This document shows, piece by piece, positions 1 through 5,701 of a DNA stretch of 5,701 nucleotides. Source of the stretch: Ignavibacteriota bacterium (GTDB lineage Bacteria > Bacteroidota > Kapaibacteriia > Palsa-1295). The stretch lies in NCBI GenBank assembly GCA_003151215.1, contig PLXB01000069.1, positions 1 to 5,701 of the forward strand. Direction: 5' to 3'. The notes beneath the pieces are model-generated. The model saw nothing but the letters and a program-made list of their open reading frames with translations. It made no database searches and was not told the origin of the DNA. Each line of letters begins with the position of its first letter. Position 1 is the first letter of the stretch. Made by a program: the position numbers and the translations under genes.

Positions 1-988
1 CTTCCATTGCGATCGTCGAAGCAAAAAGCTTTGCCATTGCTGCTTCTTTAATATAAGATTCATGGTTATCTTTCGCAAGCGCCGCCCTTAAAATAAGCAA
101 TCGCGCAGCGTCGATCTTTACACACATATCGGCAAGTTTGAACTGAATTGCCTGTAACTGATTGATCGGCTTGCCGAACGCATGACGCTCGAATGAATAT
201 TTTACTGCTTTCTCGTATGCGCCACTGGCGATTCCGAGAGCTTGAGCAGCAATTCCGATCCGACCTCCATTCAATGTCTCCATTGCGATCTTAAATCCTA
301 CTCCTTCATCGCCAAGACGGTTGTCATCCGGCACACGAACACCACTGAAGCTTAGAGAACACGTATCGCTGGAGCGAATACCGAGTTTATCTTCTTTCTT
401 GCCCGTTTCAAAGCCAGGCATTCCTTTCTCTAAGATGAATGCAGTTATACCCTTGTGTTTCATTTCGGGATGGGTCTGCGCAAAAACGATATAATAATCA
501 GCCGTTGTTCCATTAGTTATCCAATTTTTGGCTCCGTCAATAATCCAATCTTTACCATCGCGTTTTGCATAGGTTGCCTGTTGTGTTGCATCGCTGCCGA
601 CGCCGGGTTCGGAAAGGCAATAAGCGCCAAGCTTCTTACCGGTCGCAAGCGGTTTTAGAAGCCGCTCCTTTTGTTCTTCAGTCCCATACGTTTCAATTTC
701 CCAACAAACAAGAGAATTATTCACGGACATGATCACCGCAACGCTTGCATCTACCTTCGATATCTCTTCCAAAGCAAGTACATAACTTACCGAATCGAGA
801 CCTGAACCTCCCCACTTCGGATCAACTGTCATACCCATAAATCCCAGCTCGCCGAGTTTTTTTATTATTTCATGCGGAAATTCGCCCGTTAGGTCACGCT
901 CAAGAGCGGAGGAAGCAATTTCATTCTGTGCAAAGTCTTTAGCGGCATCGCGGATGGCAATTTGGTCTTCGGAAAGTTGAAAGTTCAT
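1..988 (-). CDS. Acyl-CoA dehydrogenase, C-terminus cut off by the window edge
   Basis: This enzyme would oxidise an acyl-CoA to the trans-2-enoyl-CoA using FAD and pass electrons to electron-transfer flavoprotein, in the cytoplasm. I translated the frame by hand from ATG at 988-986 (MNFQLSEDQIAIRDAAKDFA) and found no stop through 329 codons to the window edge. Family features are in order: an N-terminal helical domain, the signature YCLSEPGVGSDA at residues 123-134, WITNG at 156-160 in the beta domain, then the C-terminal helical domain with RHAFGKPI at 268-275 and QAIQFKLADM at 279-288. Family members are about 380 residues, so roughly 50 are missing, including the IYEGTSEIQ-type segment that carries the catalytic glutamate. 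The sequence most resembles the short-chain (butyryl-CoA) branch, but chain-length preference cannot be fixed without the missing end. No good Shine-Dalgarno precedes the start. It lies downstream of the aldehyde dehydrogenase on the same strand, after a 265-base gap that may carry its own promoter. Confidence 0.95.
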   Translation of the reverse strand, partial: MNFQLSEDQIAIRDAAKDFAQNEIASSALERDLTGEFPHEIIKKLGELGFMGMTVDPKWGGSGLDSVSYVLALEEISKVDASVAVIMSVNNSLVCWEIETYGTEEQKERLLKPLATGKKLGAYCLSEPGVGSDATQQATYAKRDGKDWIIDGAKNWITNGTTADYYIVFAQTHPEMKHKGITAFILEKGMPGFETGKKEDKLGIRSSDTCSLSFSGVRVPDDNRLGDEGVGFKIAMETLNGGRIGIAAQALGIASGAYEKAVKYSFERHAFGKPINQLQAIQFKLADMCVKIDAARLLILRAALAKDNHESYIKEAAMAKLFASTIAME

Positions 989-1010
989 TGATTGGTTAAT
1001 GTATATTATG

Positions 1011-1018
1011 CAAAAATA
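1011..1018 (-). promoter_or_regulatory. Candidate Bacteroidota-type -7 element for the acyl-CoA dehydrogenase
   Basis: On the minus strand this reads TATTTTTG, which fits the TAnnTTTG -7 consensus known for the primary sigma factor of Bacteroidota. It sits 22 bases upstream of the start codon at 988, which would give a short leader. I see no clear TTG-type -33 element at the expected 19-23 bases upstream, so only half of the promoter is supported. An AT-rich octamer like this can occur by chance. Confidence 0.3.
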
Positions 1019-1046
1019 CGACAGATTAGGATGGATATTGTAATGT

Positions 1047-1060
1047 AAAGGGCTTTGCCC
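1047..1060 (-). terminator. Weak hairpin plus T run, possible terminator after the aldehyde dehydrogenase
   Basis: The minus strand reads GGGC-AAA-GCCC followed by TTT and then an AT-rich stretch. The four-base stem is all G-C and perfect, but it is short and the T run is only three long, so termination would be inefficient at best. Its place, between the end of the aldehyde dehydrogenase and the candidate promoter of the acyl-CoA dehydrogenase, is where a terminator would be expected if the two genes were separate units. Confidence 0.22.
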
Positions 1061-1253
1061 GCGAATGTGTTCGTAAAATAACTATTATAATGCATTCAAA
1101 CTTGGTCAGACTTTCTCAATTCGATCTAACTTCTTGTGGATTACACCGATGAATATTCATGCTGCTCTCAGACACGTAGAATCACACGAACTCAACGTAC
1201 TCATCGACGTTTCAGTGGCGATAGGATATTTCTCGAAGCTCCGATTTTATAAA

Positions 1254-2747
1254 TCAAGCTGCTTCGTTATCTATCTGGGCTCTTTGTAAATGTCCGGAGT
1301 AATCAATATAGACCGATTTCCATTCTGTGTAAAATTCAAAGACAGCCCACCCTCCTTCGCGGTGACCGTTTCCGGTGGATTTTACTCCGCCAAATGGCAT
1401 ATGAGCTTCAGCGCCAATCGTTGGAGCATTAATATAGCATATCCCGACTTCTATATCTCTAACTGCTAAAAGTGCATCGTTGATATTTTTTGTGTAGAGA
1501 CTGGATGATAACCCGTATTCAACGGAATTAGCTATCTCAATGGCATTCTCAAGTGAATTGCATTTAATGACGGAAAGCACCGGACCGAAAATTTCCTGCT
1601 GTGCGATGGTTGAATTTGGAAGAACGCCTGTGAAAATGGTTGGCTTATAAAACCACCCTTTTTTCAGATTACCCTCCTCAGATCTTTCACCGCCAAGAAC
1701 GCAGATCGCACCTTCTTTTTTTCCGATGGCAACGTAACGCTCAATATTTTCGCGCTGCTTTTCATTAATGATAGGACCGATTTCATTTCCTTCAACCGAT
1801 CCCTCGCCAAGTTTTAATTTTCCCACGCGAAGAAGAAGCTGCTCGATAAATGTATCATGAATACTTTCATGAAGTATAAGTCGTGAAGTTGCAGTACATC
1901 TTTGACCGGTTGTTCCGAATGCACCCCACAGAACACCATTTAAAGCAAGTTCCATATCGGCATCAGACATAACGATCTGCGCATTTTTCCCCCCCATTTC
2001 AAGGCAAACATGTTTTGTCAGCTTGCCGCAAGATTGCGCTACGATCTGGCCTGTTTTTGTCGAACCTGTAAAACTGACTGCAAGAATCAAAGGATGCTCC
2101 GTAATTGCTGCGCCGACAACTTCTCCCTCCCCATGAACAATATTCAAAACACCTTTTGGAAGACCTGCTTCGATGAGAATTTCTGCAAGAATATTTGCTG
2201 TATGCGGCGTATCTTCTGCAGGTTTGAAAACAAAAGTATTTCCTGCCACAAGTCCTGGAAAGATATTCCAAGTAGGGATTGCCATCGGGAAATTCCACGG
2301 CGTGATAAGCCCGCAGACTCCGATCGGAACGCGGAAAGAAAGATTTAATTTGTTAGGAAGTTCGCTGGGTGTATTGATGCCGAATAATCTTCTCCCCTCG
2401 GTTGCGCAATAAAAGGCTGTGTCAATTCCCTCTTGCACATCACCCCTGGTCTCAGTTAGGGGCTTGCCCATTTCGCGCGTCATAATGGCGGCGATCTCAT
2501 CTTTTCGGCGCAGCATGATCTCAACCGCTTTTCTGCAAATATCACCACGCTGAGGAGCTGGAACGAGGCGCCAGGATTTGAAAGCCTCGGCCGCTACAAT
2601 CGCCGCGCGATCGACATCAGAACTTGAGGAGAGTGGGAATGTGCCGATGATATCACCCCAATTTGCCGGGTTCCTATTCTCAAAAGTCTTATTATCGGAG
2701 GAGTCACACCAAATGCCGTCAATATAATTTTGAAATTTTTGCGCCAT
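1254..2747 (-). CDS. NAD(P)+-dependent aldehyde dehydrogenase, semialdehyde-dehydrogenase-like
   Basis: This cytoplasmic enzyme oxidises an aldehyde to a carboxylate with NAD+ or NADP+. At 497 residues it has the normal length for the superfamily and every key residue is present. TPWNFP is at 149-154 with the oxyanion-hole Asn152. The cofactor-binding segment FKPAED is at 174-179 with Lys175. FTGST is at 226-230, and LEMGGKN at 249-255 carries the general base Glu250. GQRCT at 281-285 carries the catalytic Cys284, and EIFGPV at 385-390 carries the ribose-binding Glu385. The ending PFGGVKSTGNGHREGG (451-466) and the tail YSGHLQRAQID (483-493) recall bacterial enzymes annotated as alpha-ketoglutaric semialdehyde or aminoadipate semialdehyde dehydrogenase. 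The exact substrate is therefore an inference. The ATG at 2747 gives the expected N-terminus (NYIDGIW) and lacks a clear Shine-Dalgarno. The gene is divergent from the exported-protein gene at 2846 and lies upstream of the acyl-CoA dehydrogenase. Confidence 0.97.
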   Translation of the reverse strand: MAQKFQNYIDGIWCDSSDNKTFENRNPANWGDIIGTFPLSSSSDVDRAAIVAAEAFKSWRLVPAPQRGDICRKAVEIMLRRKDEIAAIMTREMGKPLTETRGDVQEGIDTAFYCATEGRRLFGINTPSELPNKLNLSFRVPIGVCGLITPWNFPMAIPTWNIFPGLVAGNTFVFKPAEDTPHTANILAEILIEAGLPKGVLNIVHGEGEVVGAAITEHPLILAVSFTGSTKTGQIVAQSCGKLTKHVCLEMGGKNAQIVMSDADMELALNGVLWGAFGTTGQRCTATSRLILHESIHDTFIEQLLLRVGKLKLGEGSVEGNEIGPIINEKQRENIERYVAIGKKEGAICVLGGERSEEGNLKKGWFYKPTIFTGVLPNSTIAQQEIFGPVLSVIKCNSLENAIEIANSVEYGLSSSLYTKNINDALLAVRDIEVGICYINAPTIGAEAHMPFGGVKSTGNGHREGGWAVFEFYTEWKSVYIDYSGHLQRAQIDNEAA

Positions 2748-2845
2748 AAAATGGATTATCTATTACTTGAATCTCGTAAACGCTTTTCTTCGGAGAAAAG
2801 TCGTCAGAAACAATTGAGCAATAACGACATGAATATGACAGTGTT
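2748..2845. promoter_or_regulatory. Divergent intergenic region serving both strands
   Basis: These 98 bases separate two start codons that face away from each other, so the promoters of the aldehyde dehydrogenase (minus) and of the plus-strand envelope genes should both lie here or partly inside the opposite gene. I could not pick out a complete TTG / TAnnTTTG pair for either direction. A partial plus-strand candidate is TTG at 2814-2816 followed 17 bases later by TATGAC. It would leave almost no leader before the ATG at 2846, so I do not rely on it. Confidence 0.5.
2783..2800. repeat. Inverted repeat (hairpin) in the divergent region
   Basis: CTTTTCT and AGAAAAG form a perfect 7-base stem around a TCGG loop. 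An alternative fold on the plus strand closes a C(TTCG)G tetraloop, a very stable RNA loop, with a shorter stem containing one G-T wobble. It lies 36 bases before the aldehyde dehydrogenase start and 45 before the plus-strand start. It could be a transcript leader structure for either gene or a protein-binding site. There is no T run to make it a terminator. Confidence 0.45.
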
Positions 2846-3343
2846 ATGAAAACCTTAGTTTTACTATTCACTTTACTTATAGTCACATCAACTCTCTATG
2901 CCCAGGGCGGTATGGGAAAGCTCCCACGCGAAGATGTGGTGATGCTTTCGCAGGTTGTCCGAGATTCACTTTCAGATGAAATGTTTGCCCGCATAACTGA
3001 TTTGAAGCGATTTGCTATGACAAATAATGCCGATAGTGCTGCGCCGCTCATTGCTTTCAATACCGGCGGAGGAAAAGTGTGGTCATGGTCAAGAGCTTGT
3101 GATTTGAAAAATCCTGACGATGCTAAACGAGTAAGTGAAGTGATTATCAAGCTCAAAAAAATGTTCACGGATTATCCCGATCCGATGCATCAGGAATATT
3201 TTGCCGTTTTCAAAACAAAGGATACGCCATCGGGACAGCTGGCTCATTACCAGATCAATCTGATGAAGGGCAGCAAGAAAAAGATGACGAGCTTTCACTA
3301 TTATCCTGTCGGAGATAAACTTCTCTATGGTGATGCGAATTAA
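2846..3343 (+). CDS. Small exported protein of unknown function
   Basis: This is a 165-residue protein with a clear Sec signal peptide: MKT, a hydrophobic core of about residues 4-16, and a likely cleavage after Ala19 (YA|Q). That leaves about 146 residues in the periplasm or outside. There is no lipobox, no second membrane segment and only one cysteine (Cys85), so it is neither a lipoprotein nor disulphide-linked within itself. The mature part looks like a single alpha/beta domain: a helical N-terminal part (about 30-58), then FNTGGGKVWSW (71-81), a helix (92-107) and strand-like stretches ending in GDKLLYGDAN (156-165). That plan recalls small secreted hypothetical proteins of Ignavibacteria-like genomes with a K-W motif and a GD-containing end. 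The recall is from memory and is weak. ATG 2846 is chosen because it gives an intact signal peptide. The glycosyltransferase follows after 19 bases, which suggests co-transcription. Confidence 0.85.
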   Translation: MKTLVLLFTLLIVTSTLYAQGGMGKLPREDVVMLSQVVRDSLSDEMFARITDLKRFAMTNNADSAAPLIAFNTGGGKVWSWSRACDLKNPDDAKRVSEVIIKLKKMFTDYPDPMHQEYFAVFKTKDTPSGQLAHYQINLMKGSKKKMTSFHYYPVGDKLLYGDAN

Positions 3344-3362
3344 GAACTGAAAAAACTTATAC

Positions 3363-4364
3363 ATGACGATCACCTTTGTCGGACCTGTCCAATCGCGATT
3401 TGTAAAAAATGACATTCAAATCTTACAACGGAAGCATACATTAAAAATCATCGATGTAAATGTCGGTCGTGGCGGCAGCGCCGCGCTTAATCTTATCAAA
3501 CTCGAGCTTCGCATTCTGAGGTCACTATTCGGTTCGGATGTCCTTTTTTTCTGGTTCGCCGATTATTACTCGCTCATTCCAACCATTATCGCACGCCTAC
3601 TTCGTAAGAGAGTCTATGTTGTTGCAGGCGGATATGATGTTACCTATACTCCTGAAGTCAAAAGCGGAGCAAGAGTTCGCCCGTTCAGATGGTTTTTAGT
3701 TCGCAATACCCATCGTTTTGCAACACGCAATTTTCCCGTAAGCAATTATGCGCAGCATTTACTTGATACCAATTCAGTACACCACGGACCCAGCACCGTT
3801 ATTTATAATGCAGTAGAATACGACCGGTTTCCTTTTTCGGATGCTCCCCGTCAAATGCGTGCGTTAACAGTGACGCAAACCGATATGGTACTCGAATACA
3901 TCCGCAAAGGCATTGATGTATTCATGAATGTTGCAAGAATCATGCCTGATGTTGGTTTTGATCTCATCGGAATTCGCGGCCCGGCATTGGAACATGCTCG
4001 TCACGAAGCAAGTGACATAAAAAACGTCACAATTATCGAGGGTCCGATGGATGATAAACATATTATGAAGTATTATCAGACCGATTCTGCATATTGCCAG
4101 CTATCAATGGATGAGACTTTCGGTCTTGCAACTGCAGAAGCAATGAGCTGCGGGGCTATTCCTGTCGTATCCGAAGTTCCCTCTCATAGAGAAGTTACCG
4201 GCGGAACAGAGTTCATTGTTGATCGTAAGAACATTGCCGAGATAGCAGAAGCGATCCGAAAGAGCTTCACAGCCGATAATGCAAAAAGAAAACTGTGCAG
4301 TGATTATGTCAGGAAATTTGACATTGAAAACCGAGCGAAACTGCTGTTGGAATTGGTAAAATAA
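3363..4364 (+). CDS. GT4-like glycosyltransferase (GT-B fold)
   Basis: This protein would move a sugar from a nucleotide-sugar donor to a growing glycan, at the cytoplasmic face of the inner membrane. Its 333 residues have no signal peptide or membrane span. The C-terminal donor-binding domain is clear. RKGIDVF at 181-187 contains Lys182, in the place of the donor-phosphate-binding lysine. PDVGFDLIG is at 195-203, followed by DETFGLATAEAMSCG at 250-264. In that segment Glu251 and Glu259 form the E-x7-E motif of GT4 retaining enzymes, and IPVVS follows at 266-270. The N-terminal acceptor domain is short. It carries AGGYDV at 88-93 and FPVSNYA at 124-130, but I do not see the usual glycine-rich GG loop near the start. 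Donor and acceptor cannot be told from sequence. The flippase gene follows after only 4 bases, so the enzyme probably builds the glycan that protein exports. Confidence 0.92.
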   Translation: MTITFVGPVQSRFVKNDIQILQRKHTLKIIDVNVGRGGSAALNLIKLELRILRSLFGSDVLFFWFADYYSLIPTIIARLLRKRVYVVAGGYDVTYTPEVKSGARVRPFRWFLVRNTHRFATRNFPVSNYAQHLLDTNSVHHGPSTVIYNAVEYDRFPFSDAPRQMRALTVTQTDMVLEYIRKGIDVFMNVARIMPDVGFDLIGIRGPALEHARHEASDIKNVTIIEGPMDDKHIMKYYQTDSAYCQLSMDETFGLATAEAMSCGAIPVVSEVPSHREVTGGTEFIVDRKNIAEIAEAIRKSFTADNAKRKLCSDYVRKFDIENRAKLLLELVK

Positions 4365-4368
4365 CCAA

Positions 4369-5694
4369 ATGCAATTCAGCGCACATTTAGAGAAAGGAGC
4401 TTGGGGTTTTGCAACAAAGCTCCTGCCCGCCGTTTACGGCGTGGTGATGACGATCCTCGTCTTCAAGATCCTTCCGAAAAACGAGAGCGGAGAACTTGCT
4501 CTTTTCATCAATATCTTCGGAATGATCTTTACCTTTGCCGATAGTTTCGCACTGCAGGCAATTGTAAAATTCGGAGTTGATAAAGCAAACGATCTTCAAG
4601 AACTTCTAACCGCAACCTCTATACTTTTTTTCGTTTTTCTTTCAATATCGCTTAGTCTGTTCATTGTATTTCCGGACTTCATTTCTTCATTGCTCAAAAG
4701 TTCGGAACTTCCAAGTCTCATTCCCAGCCTTATCATTCTCGTGATCGTCACAATTCCTCGCGTTATTACAAGCAAGATCTTTCAGATGCGTTTCCATACA
4801 CAGCAGCTCTTTTTTGTTGATCTTGTAAATTTTGGCGGATCAAGCATTGTCGTTACGATCTATGCCTTTACAAATCGTTTACATTCGGCAAGCGATGTGA
4901 TCGGCGTAACGATCGTTGCAGGGGCGTGCAGTTCTTTTGTTTCACTCATCCTGGCGCGTGCGGATATAAGTTGGCGATTAAAATTTTCCCGCTCAATGTT
5001 GAAAAAGATCTTTCATTTTACCCGTTACCAAACAGCGACGGGAACGGTTCATGTCTTACAGCAGAATCTCGATACTCTTCTCGTGCCTGCTTTTCTCGGA
5101 ATAGAAGCACTTGCAAATTATCAAGTTGCAAAATTCTTTTTCAAAGGTTTTGACGTCCACCGTGACACACAAAGTATTTTTGTTTTTCCGGCATCGAGTA
5201 AATATCACGGCACCGGAGATTTTGAAACATTAAAAAAGATCATTGAAAAAGCCACGAGCTTTCTCTATTTGTTCATGATCCCTCTATGCATTTTGCTGAT
5301 TATTTTCGCTCCTCTTCTTTTCCAGATCCTGTATAAAGGAAAGTTCGATGACAGTATCATTATTTTCCGTATACTTATAGCGAGCGGGTTTATATTGCCG
5401 ATGACGATGGTAGGCATGTCTTCTCTTGTCGGTATGGGAAAAGTAAAAGAAGTTTTCCAAACAATTCTTGCCTCGCTCATCGTGAATATTATTCTTGCCG
5501 TTATTTTGCTTCCTCTGATCGGTACTATCGGAGCTGCGATCGCATTCTGTATTTCGATGCTTCTTCAGGCTATTCAGGCTTACAGGATCATGAAGCGAGA
5601 AGTCCCGCTTTCTCTGTCTGCAATGTTTATCAGAGGCATAGAGGATGGGAAGAATTTTTTGAAGGGAAGAAAGCGTCTGAAGCATGATTCATAG
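4369..5694 (+). CDS. Polysaccharide flippase-like membrane protein (Wzx/MOP superfamily)
   Basis: This is a 441-residue inner-membrane protein that probably flips lipid-linked oligosaccharides to the periplasm. Hydrophobic segments are visible at about 12-34, 42-65, 82-105, 113-130, 145-166, 178-196, 231-255, 296-323, 331-355, 363-383 and 386-405. One more amphipathic span is possible near 217-230, for a total of about 11 to 12, as in the polysaccharide-synthesis branch of the MOP exporters. The order matches that family: an early pore-lining pair, a central basic loop (203-214), the segment VAKFFFKGFDVHRDTQSIFVF (253-273, shown as its residue span) with FPASSKY at 273-279, and a C-terminal helix bundle. 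The tail (423-441) is lysine and arginine rich, so it is likely cytoplasmic. The start at 4369 is 4 bases after the glycosyltransferase stop, showing a shared transcript. The substrate is unknown. A teichoic-acid or O-antigen exporter is the main alternative name for the same family. Confidence 0.9.
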   Translation: MQFSAHLEKGAWGFATKLLPAVYGVVMTILVFKILPKNESGELALFINIFGMIFTFADSFALQAIVKFGVDKANDLQELLTATSILFFVFLSISLSLFIVFPDFISSLLKSSELPSLIPSLIILVIVTIPRVITSKIFQMRFHTQQLFFVDLVNFGGSSIVVTIYAFTNRLHSASDVIGVTIVAGACSSFVSLILARADISWRLKFSRSMLKKIFHFTRYQTATGTVHVLQQNLDTLLVPAFLGIEALANYQVAKFFFKGFDVHRDTQSIFVFPASSKYHGTGDFETLKKIIEKATSFLYLFMIPLCILLIIFAPLLFQILYKGKFDDSIIIFRILIASGFILPMTMVGMSSLVGMGKVKEVFQTILASLIVNIILAVILLPLIGTIGAAIAFCISMLLQAIQAYRIMKREVPLSLSAMFIRGIEDGKNFLKGRKRLKHDS

Positions 5695-5701
5695 GATTTG
5701 T
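5684..5701 (+). CDS. Possible start of the next gene, cut by the window end
   Basis: An ATG at 5684 opens a frame reading MIHRIC that stays open to the last base. It would overlap the end of the flippase gene by 11 bases, a spacing common in polysaccharide operons. A purine-rich stretch (GAAGGGAAGAAAG, 5661-5673) lies 10 or more bases upstream, farther than an ideal ribosome binding site. Six codons cannot identify a product and the frame may close just beyond the window. Confidence 0.25.

Larger units (their letters stand above)
989..1253. other. Non-coding gap between the two dehydrogenase genes
   Basis: This is a 265-base gap without a convincing gene on either strand. It holds a candidate promoter element and a short hairpin on its left side. 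On the right are a perfect 12-base palindrome (ATGAATATTCAT, 1149-1160) and a small inverted repeat (AACGT at 1194-1198 with ACGTT at 1207-1211). Read on the minus strand, 1140-1191 contains two loosely similar GTGT-containing phrases (CGTGTGATTC and CGGTGTAATCC). These resemble degenerate non-coding repeats scattered in many Bacteroidota-group genomes. That resemblance is an impression and has not been checked. Confidence 0.6.

Noticed and set aside
455..658. A 67-residue plus-strand frame
   Set aside because: It lies antisense inside the acyl-CoA dehydrogenase, whose own frame carries all the family motifs. It has no homology I recognise.
1149..1289. A 46-codon plus-strand frame starting MNIHAALRH in the gap and running into the aldehyde dehydrogenase antisense
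   Set aside because: It is short, has no recognisable domain or ribosome binding site, begins within the palindrome and ends inside the opposite gene. It is best taken as a chance frame.
1999..2412. Several overlapping frames of 79 to 112 residues on both strands
   Set aside because: They all fall within the aldehyde dehydrogenase. They are rich in cysteine, arginine and serine in the way out-of-frame translations are.
2896..3415. Two minus-strand frames of 90 and 108 residues
   Set aside because: They are antisense to the exported protein and the glycosyltransferase start. The plus-strand frame has a proper signal peptide and the next has family motifs.
5284..5685. A 133-residue minus-strand frame opposite the flippase
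   Set aside because: It is highly charged and low in hydrophobic residues, as expected from the complement of a membrane-protein gene. There is no start signal and the plus-strand frame is a clear transporter.
1..5701. A hidden CRISPR array, insertion sequence, toxin-antitoxin pair or phage module
   Set aside because: I saw no regularly spaced repeats, transposase motifs, terminal inverted repeats, small paired genes or phage structural genes. Coding sequence fills most of the window and the gaps are too small.

Overview
The window has two functional halves that are transcribed away from each other. The left half, on the minus strand, holds catabolic enzymes: an aldehyde dehydrogenase (2747 to 1254) followed by an acyl-CoA dehydrogenase (988 down to position 1) whose C-terminus runs off the window. 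The right half, on the plus strand, holds a tight run of envelope genes: a small exported protein of unknown function (2846-3343), a GT4-type glycosyltransferase (3363-4364) and a multi-pass polysaccharide flippase-like protein (4369-5694). A possible further gene starts at 5684 and leaves the window after six codons.

The sequence suggests a Gram-negative bacterium of the Bacteroidota/Chlorobiota/Ignavibacteriota group. The base composition is moderate. Starts have little or no Shine-Dalgarno sequence, and the exported protein has a signal peptide ending in 'YAQ'. A TAnnTTTG-like promoter element lies upstream of the acyl-CoA dehydrogenase. This placement is an inference from style; there is no rRNA or marker gene here to confirm it.

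Layout: 1-988 is partial acyl-CoA dehydrogenase (-). Positions 989-1253 form a non-coding gap with a candidate promoter, a short GC hairpin, a 12-base palindrome and text that looks like a degenerate dispersed repeat. Positions 1254-2747 are aldehyde dehydrogenase (-). Positions 2748-2845 are a short divergent control region containing a hairpin. The rest, 2846-5694, is the plus-strand gene run, with gaps of only 19 and 4 bases.

How the genes may work together: the dehydrogenases fit an amino-acid or sugar-acid degradation route that makes a carboxylate which, after CoA activation elsewhere, is oxidised by the acyl-CoA dehydrogenase. The glycosyltransferase and flippase fit assembly and inner-membrane export of a lipid-linked surface glycan. 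I found no CRISPR array, insertion sequence, tRNA, rRNA or recognisable defence system. Most of the window is ordinary. The least explained parts are the small exported protein and the 989-1253 gap.
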